A stretch of 38,587 nucleotides of DNA from positions 65,635 to 104,221 of the forward strand of contig GL995195.1 of assembly GCA_000222855.1 (NCBI GenBank), in the 5' to 3' direction. The notes beneath the pieces were generated by a model. The model saw only the letters and a program-made list of their open reading frames with translations. It was not told where the DNA came from and searched no databases. Position 1 is the stretch's first letter; each line of letters begins with the position of its first letter. A program made the position numbers and the translations under genes. This stretch comes from Succinivibrionaceae bacterium WG-1 (GTDB lineage: Bacteria; Pseudomonadota; Gammaproteobacteria; Enterobacterales; Succinivibrionaceae). Positions 1 to 7,789 of the stretch are shown here, one piece after another.

Positions 1-846
1 ATAGCAATTAGGTATACATATATCTTGAATTATTGCACCTTCATTTTCATATTTTTTTATAAATTCTTCAACAGCTGACGGTTTAATAATATTGTCATTT
101 TCTCCATAAATAACAACAGTTGGTATATCTAAATTTATATTGTTGTTTTTAATTTCTTTTATGGCTTTTAGCATTGCAAGAACCCAACTAGCACTAGGGG
201 TGCCACTTCTACATTGTGGATATTTATTATATAACTCAAAATATGCATTATGTTTATTTTCATCATGAGTATTAGCATTTACTCCAAATACTCTAGGTTT
301 AAAAATAGCTTCTTCTTTTTTTATTGGGTTAGCTAATTTTTTAGTTACTTTATTAATAACATACTTAAATTTTGCAAAATATTTTGTTAAATAATAATTA
401 TGTTCAAGTTTTGGTTCTAGTAGTGGGGAAATTAAGATTTGTCCACAGATACTTTCTGTTTTCTTCTTTTTTAATAAGTATAAAAGAGTGATAGCCGCAC
501 CCATTGAAATAGCCATAATAAAAATAGGAAAACCTTTAGGAAGTTGTCCAATTACTTTTTCTAAATCATTAACATAGGTATCAAAACTATCAATATGACA
601 CACTTCTTTTTTAGGGTATGGTCTTTCATTAAAACCCTGATATCTATGGTCATAAACATAGACATCACAGTTATTGTTCATTAATTCTAAATATGTTTCA
701 TCATATTTTAAATATAATTCATTACGTCCTTGCACTACAAGTACAACACATTTGGTTTGGGTACTTTTATAGTGAATTCCATGTAAGATATTACCATTTG
801 CCCCATAGAAATTATATGTTTCGCTTGTAAGATTCTTTTTGGGCAT
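1..846 (-). CDS. Alpha/beta hydrolase, PldB-like lysophospholipase (3' end cut by window edge)
   Basis: Read from the sequence: 282 codons stay open from an ATG at 846 to the left edge with no stop, so the C-terminus lies outside the window. The translation starts MPKKNLTSETYNFYGANG and has the alpha/beta-hydrolase pattern: VLVVQGRNE for the oxyanion region, a VYVYDHRYQG strand-turn, and a nucleophile elbow MAISMGAA in which Ser is the presumed catalytic residue. The elbow is A-x-S-x-G rather than G-x-S-x-G, as in the AHSMGG of E. coli PldB. DIPTVVIYGENDNII probably holds the acid; the catalytic His would be beyond the edge. The family hydrolyses monoacyl phospholipids or monoglycerides. The ATG follows the spoT stop after only 2 nt, so the two are probably co-transcribed and translationally coupled. 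The substrate is not predictable from sequence. Confidence 0.8.
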   Translation of the reverse strand, partial: MPKKNLTSETYNFYGANGNILHGIHYKSTQTKCVVLVVQGRNELYLKYDETYLELMNNNCDVYVYDHRYQGFNERPYPKKEVCHIDSFDTYVNDLEKVIGQLPKGFPIFIMAISMGAAITLLYLLKKKKTESICGQILISPLLEPKLEHNYYLTKYFAKFKYVINKVTKKLANPIKKEEAIFKPRVFGVNANTHDENKHNAYFELYNKYPQCRSGTPSASWVLAMLKAIKEIKNNNINLDIPTVVIYGENDNIIKPSAVEEFIKKYENEGAIIQDICIPNCY

Positions 847-848
847 TT

Positions 849-2978
849 TTAAGCTTTTTTCCTTGCAACTTTTATTACATTAGGGATTGCTTTTATTTTT
901 CTGATAATATCTGCTAAATGAATGCGGTCTCTTACTGTTACGATTAAGTTAATCATATATATTTGACCTTCTCTTTCTTCAGAGCTTATACCTTCAATAT
1001 TAGCTCCTGCAACAGATACGGCATTACTTATTTCACCTAAAATACCTTGATGATTTTTTATTTCTATTCTAAGAGCAGCATCAAATACACAGTTGCATGC
1101 ATTGCTCAAATCCCATGATACGTTTAAGAATTTGGCTGACTTTGTGGATAACTCTTTAATATTCAAACAATTTTGATTGTGAATAACAAGACCTTTTCCA
1201 GGATTTATATGAGCTATGATAGGATCTCCAGGAATTGGGTGACAGCAATTAGCGTACACATAACTTAAACCACCTGTGCCATTTATTGCACTAGGGGTTA
1301 TTGTGGCATGAGGAACTGTCCCGATAGGGGTATCCATATTTTCTCTATTTAATAACTTGTTGGCAGCTATTACTGTGTAGATATTACCAAGAGCTATATC
1401 AGTATATAATTCATCAAGATTTTTCTTACCAAATTCACTGAGTACATGTCTGATGTGTTCTGCTGGCAAATCTTCAATTCTGATATTACCGATAGCATTC
1501 TTTAGAAGTCTTTTACCAAGTAATTGACATTCTTCAATTCTTAAGCTCTTAAGATATTGTCTTATCTTACTTCTTGCTTTGGATGTAACCACACTATTTA
1601 GCCACATTGCATTTGGTTTAGCTAAAGGAGATGTTAATATTTCCACACTTTGACCTGATGCTAAAGGTCTATTGAGAGGGAAAGGATGGTGGTCTACTCG
1701 GGCTCCTATACATCTTTGACCAATATCAGAGTGAATAGCATAAGCAAAATCTACAGGAGTTGCCCCAATAGGCAATTCAAATATTTTACCTTCTGGTGTG
1801 AATACATATATTTCTTCAGGGAATAAATCAGATTTAACACTTTCGATAAATTCGAAAGAGTTTCCGGCACTTTGCTGTAATTCTAAAAGATTCTTTAACC
1901 ATCTTTGAGCATGAATTTGAGCTGTTGAATTTACAGATTCTGAGCCTTTTTCTTTATAATACCAATGAGCAGCTACACCTTGATCTGCCATTTGATCCAT
2001 ATATTCAGTTCTGATTTGAATTTCAATTGGTACACCATGAGGTCCAATAAGTGAAGTATGTAATGATTGGTAACCATTAATTTTAGGGATTGCAATATAG
2101 TCTTTGAAGGCTCCTGGTCTTGGTTTAAAAAGATTATGCATATGACCTAAAACACGGTAACAGTTATCAACATTTTCAACAATTACTCTAAAACCATAAA
2201 CGTCCATAATTTCATGAAATTGACATTCTTTATGAACCATTTTTAGATATATGGAATAGAGTTGTTTTTCACGACCTAGAACTCTGCTTTTGATATCTGT
2301 TTCTGATAATCTTCCTTTGATATCTTCAAGAATTGAATTAATGATTTCGTTTCTATTATTTCTAGCTTTTTTTACTGCTTCCTTTAGAACTCTATAGCGC
2401 ATGGGATACATGGCTTTAAAACCTAAATCTTGAAGTTCTTTTTTTACACTATAGATACCTAGTCGATTAGCAATTGGCGCAAAAATTTCTAAAGTCTCAC
2501 GGGCAATTCTGCGTCTTTTATCAGGTCTTAAAGCATCAATTGTACGCATATTATGAGTTCTATCTGCTAGTTTTATCAATATTACTCTGATATCACTAGT
2601 CATAGCCATAATCATTTTACGGAAATTTTCAGCTTGGGCTTCTTTATGATCTCTAAATTGAAGTTTATCTAGTTTGGTAACCCCATTTACAAGATTGGTA
2701 ATTGTTGGTCCAAATAATTGTTCTAGCTGTTCTTGATTGATAGGTGTATCTTCAACTACATCATGTAGTAATGCAGCCATAATTGTTTCAGTATCCATAT
2801 GCATATCTGCAAGGATAGTGGCTACAGCTACAGGGTGAGTAATATAAGGCTCTCCACTAGATCTTGTTTGACCTTCGTGGGCATTACGGGCTGTAACAAA
2901 AGCTTGTGCTATTCTATCTACTTGTTCTGTTGTTAAATATGATAGTAATTTGTTTTTTAAATCTTCAAATAAATACAA
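849..2978 (-). CDS. spoT: SpoT, bifunctional (p)ppGpp hydrolase/synthetase
   Basis: Makes and mainly degrades the alarmone (p)ppGpp in the stringent response. Domains in order: an HD hydrolase with HPVAVA and LLHDVVEDT, a RelA/SpoT synthetase (GREKQLYSIYLKM, DVYGFRVIV, GYQSLHTSL), a TGS domain (YVFTPEGKIFELPIG) and a C-terminal ACT domain (RIEIKNHQGILGEIS). I place the start at a TTG at 2978, not the ATG at 3035. It gives (M)YLFEDLKNKL, like E. coli MYLFESL; it puts the HD pair at His72-Asp73, the E. coli numbering; and AGGTG lies 5 nt upstream. The ATG at 3035 also lies upstream of the likely promoter -10. The product is then 709 aa (E. coli 702). The gene follows rpoZ as in E. coli, but a terminator separates them. 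The lysophospholipase-like gene follows directly. Confidence 0.97.
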   Translation of the reverse strand: MYLFEDLKNKLLSYLTTEQVDRIAQAFVTARNAHEGQTRSSGEPYITHPVAVATILADMHMDTETIMAALLHDVVEDTPINQEQLEQLFGPTITNLVNGVTKLDKLQFRDHKEAQAENFRKMIMAMTSDIRVILIKLADRTHNMRTIDALRPDKRRRIARETLEIFAPIANRLGIYSVKKELQDLGFKAMYPMRYRVLKEAVKKARNNRNEIINSILEDIKGRLSETDIKSRVLGREKQLYSIYLKMVHKECQFHEIMDVYGFRVIVENVDNCYRVLGHMHNLFKPRPGAFKDYIAIPKINGYQSLHTSLIGPHGVPIEIQIRTEYMDQMADQGVAAHWYYKEKGSESVNSTAQIHAQRWLKNLLELQQSAGNSFEFIESVKSDLFPEEIYVFTPEGKIFELPIGATPVDFAYAIHSDIGQRCIGARVDHHPFPLNRPLASGQSVEILTSPLAKPNAMWLNSVVTSKARSKIRQYLKSLRIEECQLLGKRLLKNAIGNIRIEDLPAEHIRHVLSEFGKKNLDELYTDIALGNIYTVIAANKLLNRENMDTPIGTVPHATITPSAINGTGGLSYVYANCCHPIPGDPIIAHINPGKGLVIHNQNCLNIKELSTKSAKFLNVSWDLSNACNCVFDAALRIEIKNHQGILGEISNAVSVAGANIEGISSEEREGQIYMINLIVTVRDRIHLADIIRKIKAIPNVIKVARKKA

Positions 2979-3020
2979 GATATCACCTGAATCGTATATA
3001 TCATTAGAAATTATAAGTAA

Positions 3021-3029
3021 ATTATAACA
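3021..3029 (-). promoter_or_regulatory. Likely spoT promoter (extended -10)
   Basis: On the minus strand this reads TG-T-TATAAT, an exact extended -10 element. No good -35 is seen 16-18 bp upstream, which extended -10 promoters tolerate. Predicted transcription start is near 3014, about 36 nt before the TTG start of spoT. Inference from consensus only. Confidence 0.55.
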
Positions 3030-3126
3030 CTTCACTTATGAAATAATAATGAAAATATATATAAATCGTTAAGTTTTAAGAATTTATTTCAAAGCTTTAA
3101 AAGTTAAATGTTCTGTTAAGAAAACA

Positions 3127-3155
3127 AAAAAAGGAAACCTTAGGTTTCCTTTTTT
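3127..3155 (-). terminator. Rho-independent terminator after rpoZ
   Basis: A 12-bp perfect stem (AAAAAAGGAAAC with GTTTCCTTTTTT) around a 5-nt loop lies 26 nt past the rpoZ stop. A T-rich tract follows on the minus strand. It should end most gmk-rpoZ transcripts before spoT, which then needs its own promoter. Confidence 0.85.
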
Positions 3156-3181
3156 ATTGTTAATCAAATTTTTGATAAAAA

Positions 3182-3469
3182 TTAATCGAATAAAGCAACA
3201 TTATCAATAGCAGGAAGTTCTGCAATTTCTTTATAATCGTCAGACTTTCTCAATTTGCCTTTTTGATCTTGTTTATCCATGAATTCTTCAGAAATAAGAC
3301 CTTCTTCGATTTCACGAAGTGCAATTACTGTTGGTTTATCATTTTCTATTTCAACAAGTGGATCACAATCATTTACAGAGATTTGACGAGCTCTACGTGC
3401 CGCCATAATTACTAAATCAAAACGATTTCCAACCTGCTTAACTGCATCTTCAACTGTAACTCGAGCCAT
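3182..3469 (-). CDS. rpoZ: RNA polymerase omega subunit
   Basis: Omega binds the C-terminal part of beta-prime, helps RNA polymerase assemble and forms part of a ppGpp site in proteobacteria. The 95-aa product starts [29 protein letters not shown], essentially the enteric sequence (E. coli 91 aa), with [14 protein letters not shown] following. The C-terminus is slightly longer and ends in an acidic ...DNVALFD. The start is supported by TAGGAAAC a few nucleotides before the ATG. The gene lies between gmk upstream (94-bp gap) and spoT downstream, the usual gammaproteobacterial order, so GMP kinase, omega and the ppGpp enzyme are side by side. A strong terminator follows it. Confidence 0.97.
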   Translation of the reverse strand: MARVTVEDAVKQVGNRFDLVIMAARRARQISVNDCDPLVEIENDKPTVIALREIEEGLISEEFMDKQDQKGKLRKSDDYKEIAELPAIDNVALFD

Positions 3470-3515
3470 TATTGTTTCCTAGGAAAAGATATAAATTTTA
3501 TAAAATAATCACGAC

Positions 3516-3521
3516 ATTATA
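3516..3521 (-). promoter_or_regulatory. Possible rpoZ promoter -10
   Basis: The minus strand has TATAAT preceded by TTTG in the 94-bp gap between gmk and rpoZ, about 47 nt upstream of the rpoZ ATG. TTGTAG further upstream is 19 bp away, too far for a standard -35. It may give rpoZ transcription independent of gmk. Confidence 0.4.
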
Positions 3522-3563
3522 CAAAAAAAATAAGCTATTTCTACAAATAATAAATATTCTATT

Positions 3564-4205
3564 TTATTTACTATCTTCTTGGTAGCCATTTAGTAAATCA
3601 TGTAAAACATTTTGATATTTATCTTCTTGGTAATTCTTGGTATGACGATACGATGTTATGATACTCCAAAAGGCATCTAAACTTTCTTCAAAAATATCAT
3701 TAAGAATTACATAATCGTATTCTTTATAATGACTTATTTCGCGTTGCGCTTTTTGCATGCGACTTTTTATCACTTCTTGGGAGTCTTGACCTCTCGCATT
3801 TAAACGACGTTCTAATTCTTCTAAACTAGGAGGTAAGATAAATATTGACTTAGCACTTGGTTCTAATTTTCTTAACTGTTGCGCACCTTGCCAATCTATA
3901 TCTAATAATACGTCCTGACCTTTGTTTAAGGCTTCTTGAACTAATTCTTTTGAGGTGCCATAGAATTTATCAAATACTTGAGCCCATTCATAGAAAGCAT
4001 TTCTATCAATTAATTTTTGAAATTCATCTTTTGAAACAAAATGATAGTGGACGCCATTTTCTTCACCAGGTCTCATCGGTCTAGTAGTATGAGAGATAGA
4101 GAGATAAAGAGATTTATCTTGATTATGTTTTTCAAGTAATGCTTGAATTAGTGATGATTTTCCTGCTCCACTAGGAGAAGATACAATGAATAAGGTTCCT
4201 TTCAT
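3564..4205 (-). CDS. gmk: Guanylate kinase
   Basis: Phosphorylates GMP to GDP with ATP, a required step towards GTP, dGTP and ppGpp. The 213-aa product (E. coli 207) starts [18 protein letters not shown], with the P-loop SGAGKSS at residues 12-18. The GMP-binding region has [19 protein letters not shown], and the lid and nucleotide-binding parts [13 protein letters not shown] and [10 protein letters not shown] are intact. Its ATG directly abuts the stop codon of engB (TAA then ATG), so the two are translationally coupled. rpoZ follows in the same direction. Nothing unusual in the sequence. Confidence 0.97.
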   Translation of the reverse strand: MKGTLFIVSSPSGAGKSSLIQALLEKHNQDKSLYLSISHTTRPMRPGEENGVHYHFVSKDEFQKLIDRNAFYEWAQVFDKFYGTSKELVQEALNKGQDVLLDIDWQGAQQLRKLEPSAKSIFILPPSLEELERRLNARGQDSQEVIKSRMQKAQREISHYKEYDYVILNDIFEESLDAFWSIITSYRHTKNYQEDKYQNVLHDLLNGYQEDSK

Positions 4206-4952
4206 TTATTTTAATCCTTTAAAATTTCTCCAAGCTGCTTCATCAAATTCAGGTTGATATTCTTCATCTTCTGTTGATTCTGTGATGCTTGGATCTATTC
4301 CGTTTTCTTCTTGGTATTTCTTAAATGCTTGATCTACTTTTTCTGAGTTTGTTTCATGAAGGTCTTCAAATAAAGAACTTAATATTTCTTTAGTTTCTAT
4401 AACCCCTAAATTACTTAAACTAGAAAATGGAATAATATCGAATCGTCCCCCAAATTCTGTCATTTGAACTTTTACATCTTGGAAAGCTTTTTGACGGGCG
4501 TTTCTTGATAGTTTATCTGCTTTTGTTAAAAGAATTAGAATTTGTAAGTTTGCCATAACAGCCCAAGTAATAACTTGTCTGTCTAAGTCTTTCAAAGGAT
4601 GTCTAATATCCATTAGAACAATAATTGCTTTTAATGAAGCTCTTTTTTGAAGGTATTCTGTTAATGATTTTTGCCATTTATTTTTTACAGCTAGAGGAAC
4701 ATCTGCAAAACCATATCCTGGTAAATCAACAATTCTTTTGTTAGGTTCTATTTCAAATAGATTTATAAGTTGAGTTCTACCTGGAGTCTTACTTGTTTTG
4801 GCTAATCTTTTTTGATTGGTAATGGTATTTAGTGCAGTTGATTTTCCTGCATTAGAACGACCAACAAACGCAATTTCTATACCTTCGTCAGAAGGTAACT
4901 TAGAAATATCTGGTGCACTTGTTATAAAATGGGTTTTCGCAAAATTTATCAT
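4206..4952 (-). CDS. engB: Ribosome biogenesis GTPase EngB/YsxC (YihA)
   Basis: Small TrmE-Era-type GTPase needed for maturation of the 50S subunit. G motifs: G1 FVGRSNAGKST, G2/switch TSKTPGRTQLINLF, G3 DLPGYGF, G4 LTKADKLS. I choose the ATG at 4952 (MINFAKTHFITSAPDISKLPSDEGIE), which matches the start of E. coli YihA. A longer frame from 5006 would begin inside a perfect hairpin and has no family counterpart. This gives 248 aa against about 210 in E. coli; the extra length is an acidic C-terminal tail (TESTEDEEYQPEFDEAAW). Its stop abuts the gmk start codon. An engB-gmk pair is unusual compared with E. coli, where yihA lies near polA. Confidence 0.95.
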   Translation of the reverse strand: MINFAKTHFITSAPDISKLPSDEGIEIAFVGRSNAGKSTALNTITNQKRLAKTSKTPGRTQLINLFEIEPNKRIVDLPGYGFADVPLAVKNKWQKSLTEYLQKRASLKAIIVLMDIRHPLKDLDRQVITWAVMANLQILILLTKADKLSRNARQKAFQDVKVQMTEFGGRFDIIPFSSLSNLGVIETKEILSSLFEDLHETNSEKVDQAFKKYQEENGIDPSITESTEDEEYQPEFDEAAWRNFKGLK

Positions 4953-5006
4953 ATATTTTTTGTTATCTTCTGTATTACTAAAATATTTATGAATAATAAA
5001 AAACAT

Positions 5007-5035
5007 ATTCTTGTAAACGATACGTTTACAAGAAT
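5007..5035 (-). repeat. Perfect 13-bp inverted repeat upstream of engB: terminator, 5' hairpin or operator
   Basis: Two perfect 13-bp arms (ATTCTTGTAAACG and its inverse) flank a 3-nt centre. On the minus strand the hairpin is followed by ATG then TTTTTTATT. It could be the terminator of the DUF3334 gene, which ends 41 bp before it. A TATAAT at 5043-5048 would start transcription inside it, so it could instead be the 5'-end hairpin of the engB mRNA. The half-site TGTAAACG/CGTTTACA also resembles LacI-family operators. Confidence 0.7.
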
Positions 5036-5042
5036 TCTTTAC

Positions 5043-5048
5043 ATTATA
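5043..5048 (-). promoter_or_regulatory. Possible engB promoter -10
   Basis: The minus strand reads GATATAATG, a perfect TATAAT. The best -35 at 17-bp spacing (CTAACG) matches only three of six consensus bases. Predicted start is at about 5036, the outer edge of the inverted repeat. Inference only. Confidence 0.35.
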
Positions 5049-5076
5049 TCAATTTTTTAGTGCTTCGTTAGTTTTA

Positions 5077-5804
5077 TTAGATTCCTAATTCTGCTAATAA
5101 ATCTGCAGCTTCATCTTTTTCACTCTTTGTTGGTTCTGGATTTTGCGCTGGAACTGATTTATTTGTAGGCTTGTAATCTTCTAAGATTTGGTCAGGATTT
5201 ACATTTTCTCTTGGTTCAAAAGAATCCATTTGCAAGAAATGAGTATTATCCATAGCTAATTCCATATAAAACATATTATTGTTTTGAGTATGGAAAGATA
5301 CGCGATGTGCTTTAGGTTTATCTAGATTGGCATTAATACTAATTTTTACCATTTTGTTTAGAGTTAACATTTTGGGTTGACTCTGAGTGATATAAGTATG
5401 TAAATCACGACTTACTTTAGATGTAAAATCACCTAAAATTTGGTTCATAAGTTCGCCCATAACGTTGCCAACTTCATCAGATGTATATGACTTGGCAAGT
5501 TCTTCAGGAGGAATACCCATATTTGTTAAATAACCAGTATAAACTTCCATAGCTGCATCTGCTGAGAAATTTATAATTACTAAACCAGAGAAAGCTCCGT
5601 CAAATAACACAAATGTACCAATATCAGGTTTTAAGCAAGTTTTCGATATTCTTTGAACCATGGGAGAGAATGTAATAGTACTATGAGTTACTTCTGATAA
5701 TACTGCACTTACAGAATGGCACAAAGATAGAAGAAAATCTTGTGTAGAAAATGTGTTATTTTGTGTAGGTTGTATTAGTTGATCTTTATTTTTGTTTTTT
5801 TCAT
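5077..5804 (-). CDS. DUF3334 family protein (frame broken near the N-terminus)
   Basis: Recognised from memory as the DUF3334 family of Vibrio, Shewanella and Aeromonas relatives, with a fold related to CheC/CheX-type chemotaxis phosphatases; no function is established. Conserved stretches: MVQRISKTCLKPDIGTFVLFDG, VIINFSADAAMEVY, SDEVGNVMGELMNQILGDF and QPKMLTLNKMV. The longest open frame starts only at a TTG at 5724, inside the conserved LLSLCHSV. Upstream codons in that frame (..TQDFLLSLCHSV) continue the homology but contain no ATG, GTG or TTG. An ATG at 5802-5804 (MKK..) joins this frame if the A7 run at 5795-5801 is read as A8. That gives 242 aa (MKKNKNKDQLIQPTQ..). The C-terminal tail is charged and ends AADLLAELGI. 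Sure of the family, less sure of the N-terminus. Confidence 0.85.
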
Positions 5805-5939
5805 TTTTATCGTAGGTTTCCTCTATTATCTCTTCAATAATAATTACATTCTAATATAATTAAATTTTAAAACTAATTTAGTAATTAAAAATTGAGAGCA
5901 ATGCACAATAAAAATAATTAAAGTTATACCTAGTATGTA

Positions 5940-6152
5940 TTATTCCTTAGGTCGGTATTTTAAAAATTCTTTTAAATAGTAGAATTCGTAAGGAGTTATA
6001 GCAAGAACACCACTAATAATGATTATTGCCATATACTCATCCGGAATTTCAGGAATTCCAAAGAAGTGACAACCTATAGCTAGAATCATTTCAATGATTC
6101 CAATTGTAAATAATATTTTGGCCCAAATTGGCGCGTGAAAGATAATTTTCAT
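5940..6152 (-). CDS. Small two-helix membrane protein, unknown function
   Basis: A 70-aa frame, MKIIFHAPIWAKILFTIGI.., with two clear hydrophobic segments (about residues 11-30 and 41-55) separated by IPEIPDEYM, and a charged end YYLKEFLKYRPKE. I do not recognise a family. The helix-loop-helix pattern with a positively charged end looks like a real small inner-membrane protein rather than a chance frame. The ribosome-binding site is weak (AAAGAAA well upstream). It lies alone between the glnG terminator and the DUF3334 gene, all on the minus strand. Confidence 0.55.
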   Translation of the reverse strand: MKIIFHAPIWAKILFTIGIIEMILAIGCHFFGIPEIPDEYMAIIIISGVLAITPYEFYYLKEFLKYRPKE

Positions 6153-6204
6153 AATTAATATATTTTTCTTTTGTAATAATATGAAAAAAAATAAGACAAA
6201 ATAA

Positions 6205-6259
6205 AAAGGTCTTATAACTAAATATAATGTTAGTAATTATATAATAGTAAAAGACCTTT
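6205..6259 (-). terminator. Probable terminator after glnG
   Basis: AAAGGTCTT (6205-6213) pairs with AAGACCTTT (6251-6259) across a 37-nt AT-rich loop that has further internal self-complementarity. On the minus strand it begins 12 nt past the glnG stop and is followed by TTATTTTGTC, moderately T-rich. The long loop makes it less certain than the other terminators here. Confidence 0.55.
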
Positions 6260-6271
6260 GTTTTTATTTGT

Positions 6272-7786
6272 TTATAAATTTGTTAGATCAAGATTTTTTA
6301 ATTTTCTTGTGAGTGTGTTTCTGCCCCATCCTAACAATTTGGCAGCTTCTTGTTTATGCCCATGAGTAAATTCAAGAGCTGTGGATAACAATATTTTTTC
6401 AAATTCTGGTATGGCTTCTGCTAAAAGGTCTGTATTTCCTTGTTTCAAATGTTCTTGAACCCATACTTTTAATAAGCTTTGCCAAGTATTATTTACATCA
6501 GATACCTGTTCATAACTATTGTTATTTGTTATTTCATATTCTTTGAATTCAACATTTGAGGAGGTGTTAGATTCTTGTGAATATGTATTTTCTTGGTCTT
6601 CTGATATAACTGTTGTTTGTGAATTTGGTTGTAATTCAGGAGGTAAATCTTGAATTGTTGCTTCCTGACCTGGCGCCATAACTGTTAACCATCTGCAAGT
6701 ATTTTCTAATTGGCGTACATTTCCTGGCCATGGTAATGTGCAAAGATATTTTTCTAATTCAGGATTTAGTTTCTTGGGTTCCACATTTAATTCTTTGGCT
6801 GCATTTTGACAAAATCTTTGAGCCAACATCACAATATCTTCACGTCTTTCATTTAATGGAGGAAGATGGATTCTTATTACGTTTAAACGATAAAATAAAT
6901 CTTCTCTAAATTTTCCTTCTTGAACCAATTTTTCTAGATTTTGGTGCGTAGCTGCAATGATTCTTACATCAACAGAAATAGACTGATGTCCCCCGACTCT
7001 GTAAAATTCATTGTTAGCTAAAACTCTTAAAAGTCTAGTTTGAACATCTAAAGGCATATCACCAATTTCATCTAAAAATAAAGTTCCTCCATTTGCTTGT
7101 TCAAATCTGCCTTGACGGCTGTTATTTGCCCCTGTAAAAGCACCTTTTTCGTGACCAAATAATTCTGATTCAATGAGTTCTTTAGGAATTGCAGCCATAT
7201 TGAGTGCAATAAAAGGCTTGTTAGCACGAACACTATGTTTGTGTAGTGCATGAGCTACCAATTCTTTACCAGTTCCGGATTGACCATTTATAAGAACGCT
7301 TATAGATGAACGAGAAAGTCTACCAATTGCTTTAAAAACCTCCTGCATAGAAGGAGATTCTCCAATTATGTCAGATTGGTTATCAAAAGTAATATTGTTA
7401 ATATCTTTATCTATATTTTCTTTTAATTGTTTTTCTGCTTTTTTTACTATGTTTATAGCTTCATCTATATCAAAAGGTTTAGGAAGATATTCAAAAGAAC
7501 CTTGTTGATATGAACTTACAGCACTATTTAAATCACTATGAGCTGTAGTTATGATTATTGGAATATTAGGATGAGTTTTATGAATGATTTTTAACATCTG
7601 TAAACCATCTATTCCAGGCATTCTAATATCTGAAATTATGATTTCAGGAGCATTAGTTTTGATGGCTTCTAATACAGATTCTGCATCTTCAAAAGTTTGA
7701 GTTCTGAATCCTTCTTGTGCTAATGCTTTATCTAGAACGAAACGAATTGAGCTATCATCATCAACAATCCAAACATTTGTAGACAT
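6272..7786 (-). CDS. glnG: Nitrogen regulator NtrC (NRI), sigma-54 activator
   Basis: Response regulator that, when phosphorylated by GlnL, drives sigma-54 promoters under nitrogen limitation. Three domains are visible. The receiver has VDDD at residues 8-11 and the phospho-acceptor Asp53 in IIISDIRMPGIDG. The AAA+ domain has Walker A GQSGTGKE, the sigma-54 contact loop GAFTGA, Walker B GGTLFLDEIGD and the R-finger region LFYRLNVIRI. The C-terminal Fis-type helix-turn-helix is HKQEAAKLLGWGRNTLTRKL. At 504 aa it is longer than E. coli NtrC (469); the extra length is a Gln/Asn/Ser-rich linker before the DNA-binding domain. Its ATG lies 3 bp past the glnL stop. Two matching binding sites lie upstream of glnA. 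Confidence 0.97.
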   Translation of the reverse strand: MSTNVWIVDDDSSIRFVLDKALAQEGFRTQTFEDAESVLEAIKTNAPEIIISDIRMPGIDGLQMLKIIHKTHPNIPIIITTAHSDLNSAVSSYQQGSFEYLPKPFDIDEAINIVKKAEKQLKENIDKDINNITFDNQSDIIGESPSMQEVFKAIGRLSRSSISVLINGQSGTGKELVAHALHKHSVRANKPFIALNMAAIPKELIESELFGHEKGAFTGANNSRQGRFEQANGGTLFLDEIGDMPLDVQTRLLRVLANNEFYRVGGHQSISVDVRIIAATHQNLEKLVQEGKFREDLFYRLNVIRIHLPPLNERREDIVMLAQRFCQNAAKELNVEPKKLNPELEKYLCTLPWPGNVRQLENTCRWLTVMAPGQEATIQDLPPELQPNSQTTVISEDQENTYSQESNTSSNVEFKEYEITNNNSYEQVSDVNNTWQSLLKVWVQEHLKQGNTDLLAEAIPEFEKILLSTALEFTHGHKQEAAKLLGWGRNTLTRKLKNLDLTNL

Positions 7787-7789
7787 GTT

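Noticed and set aside
2979-3035. An N-terminal extension of SpoT from the ATG at 3035
   Set aside because: The extra 19 residues have no counterpart in SpoT. The ATG lies upstream of the likely -10, and the TTG at 2978 has a good ribosome-binding site and matches E. coli numbering.
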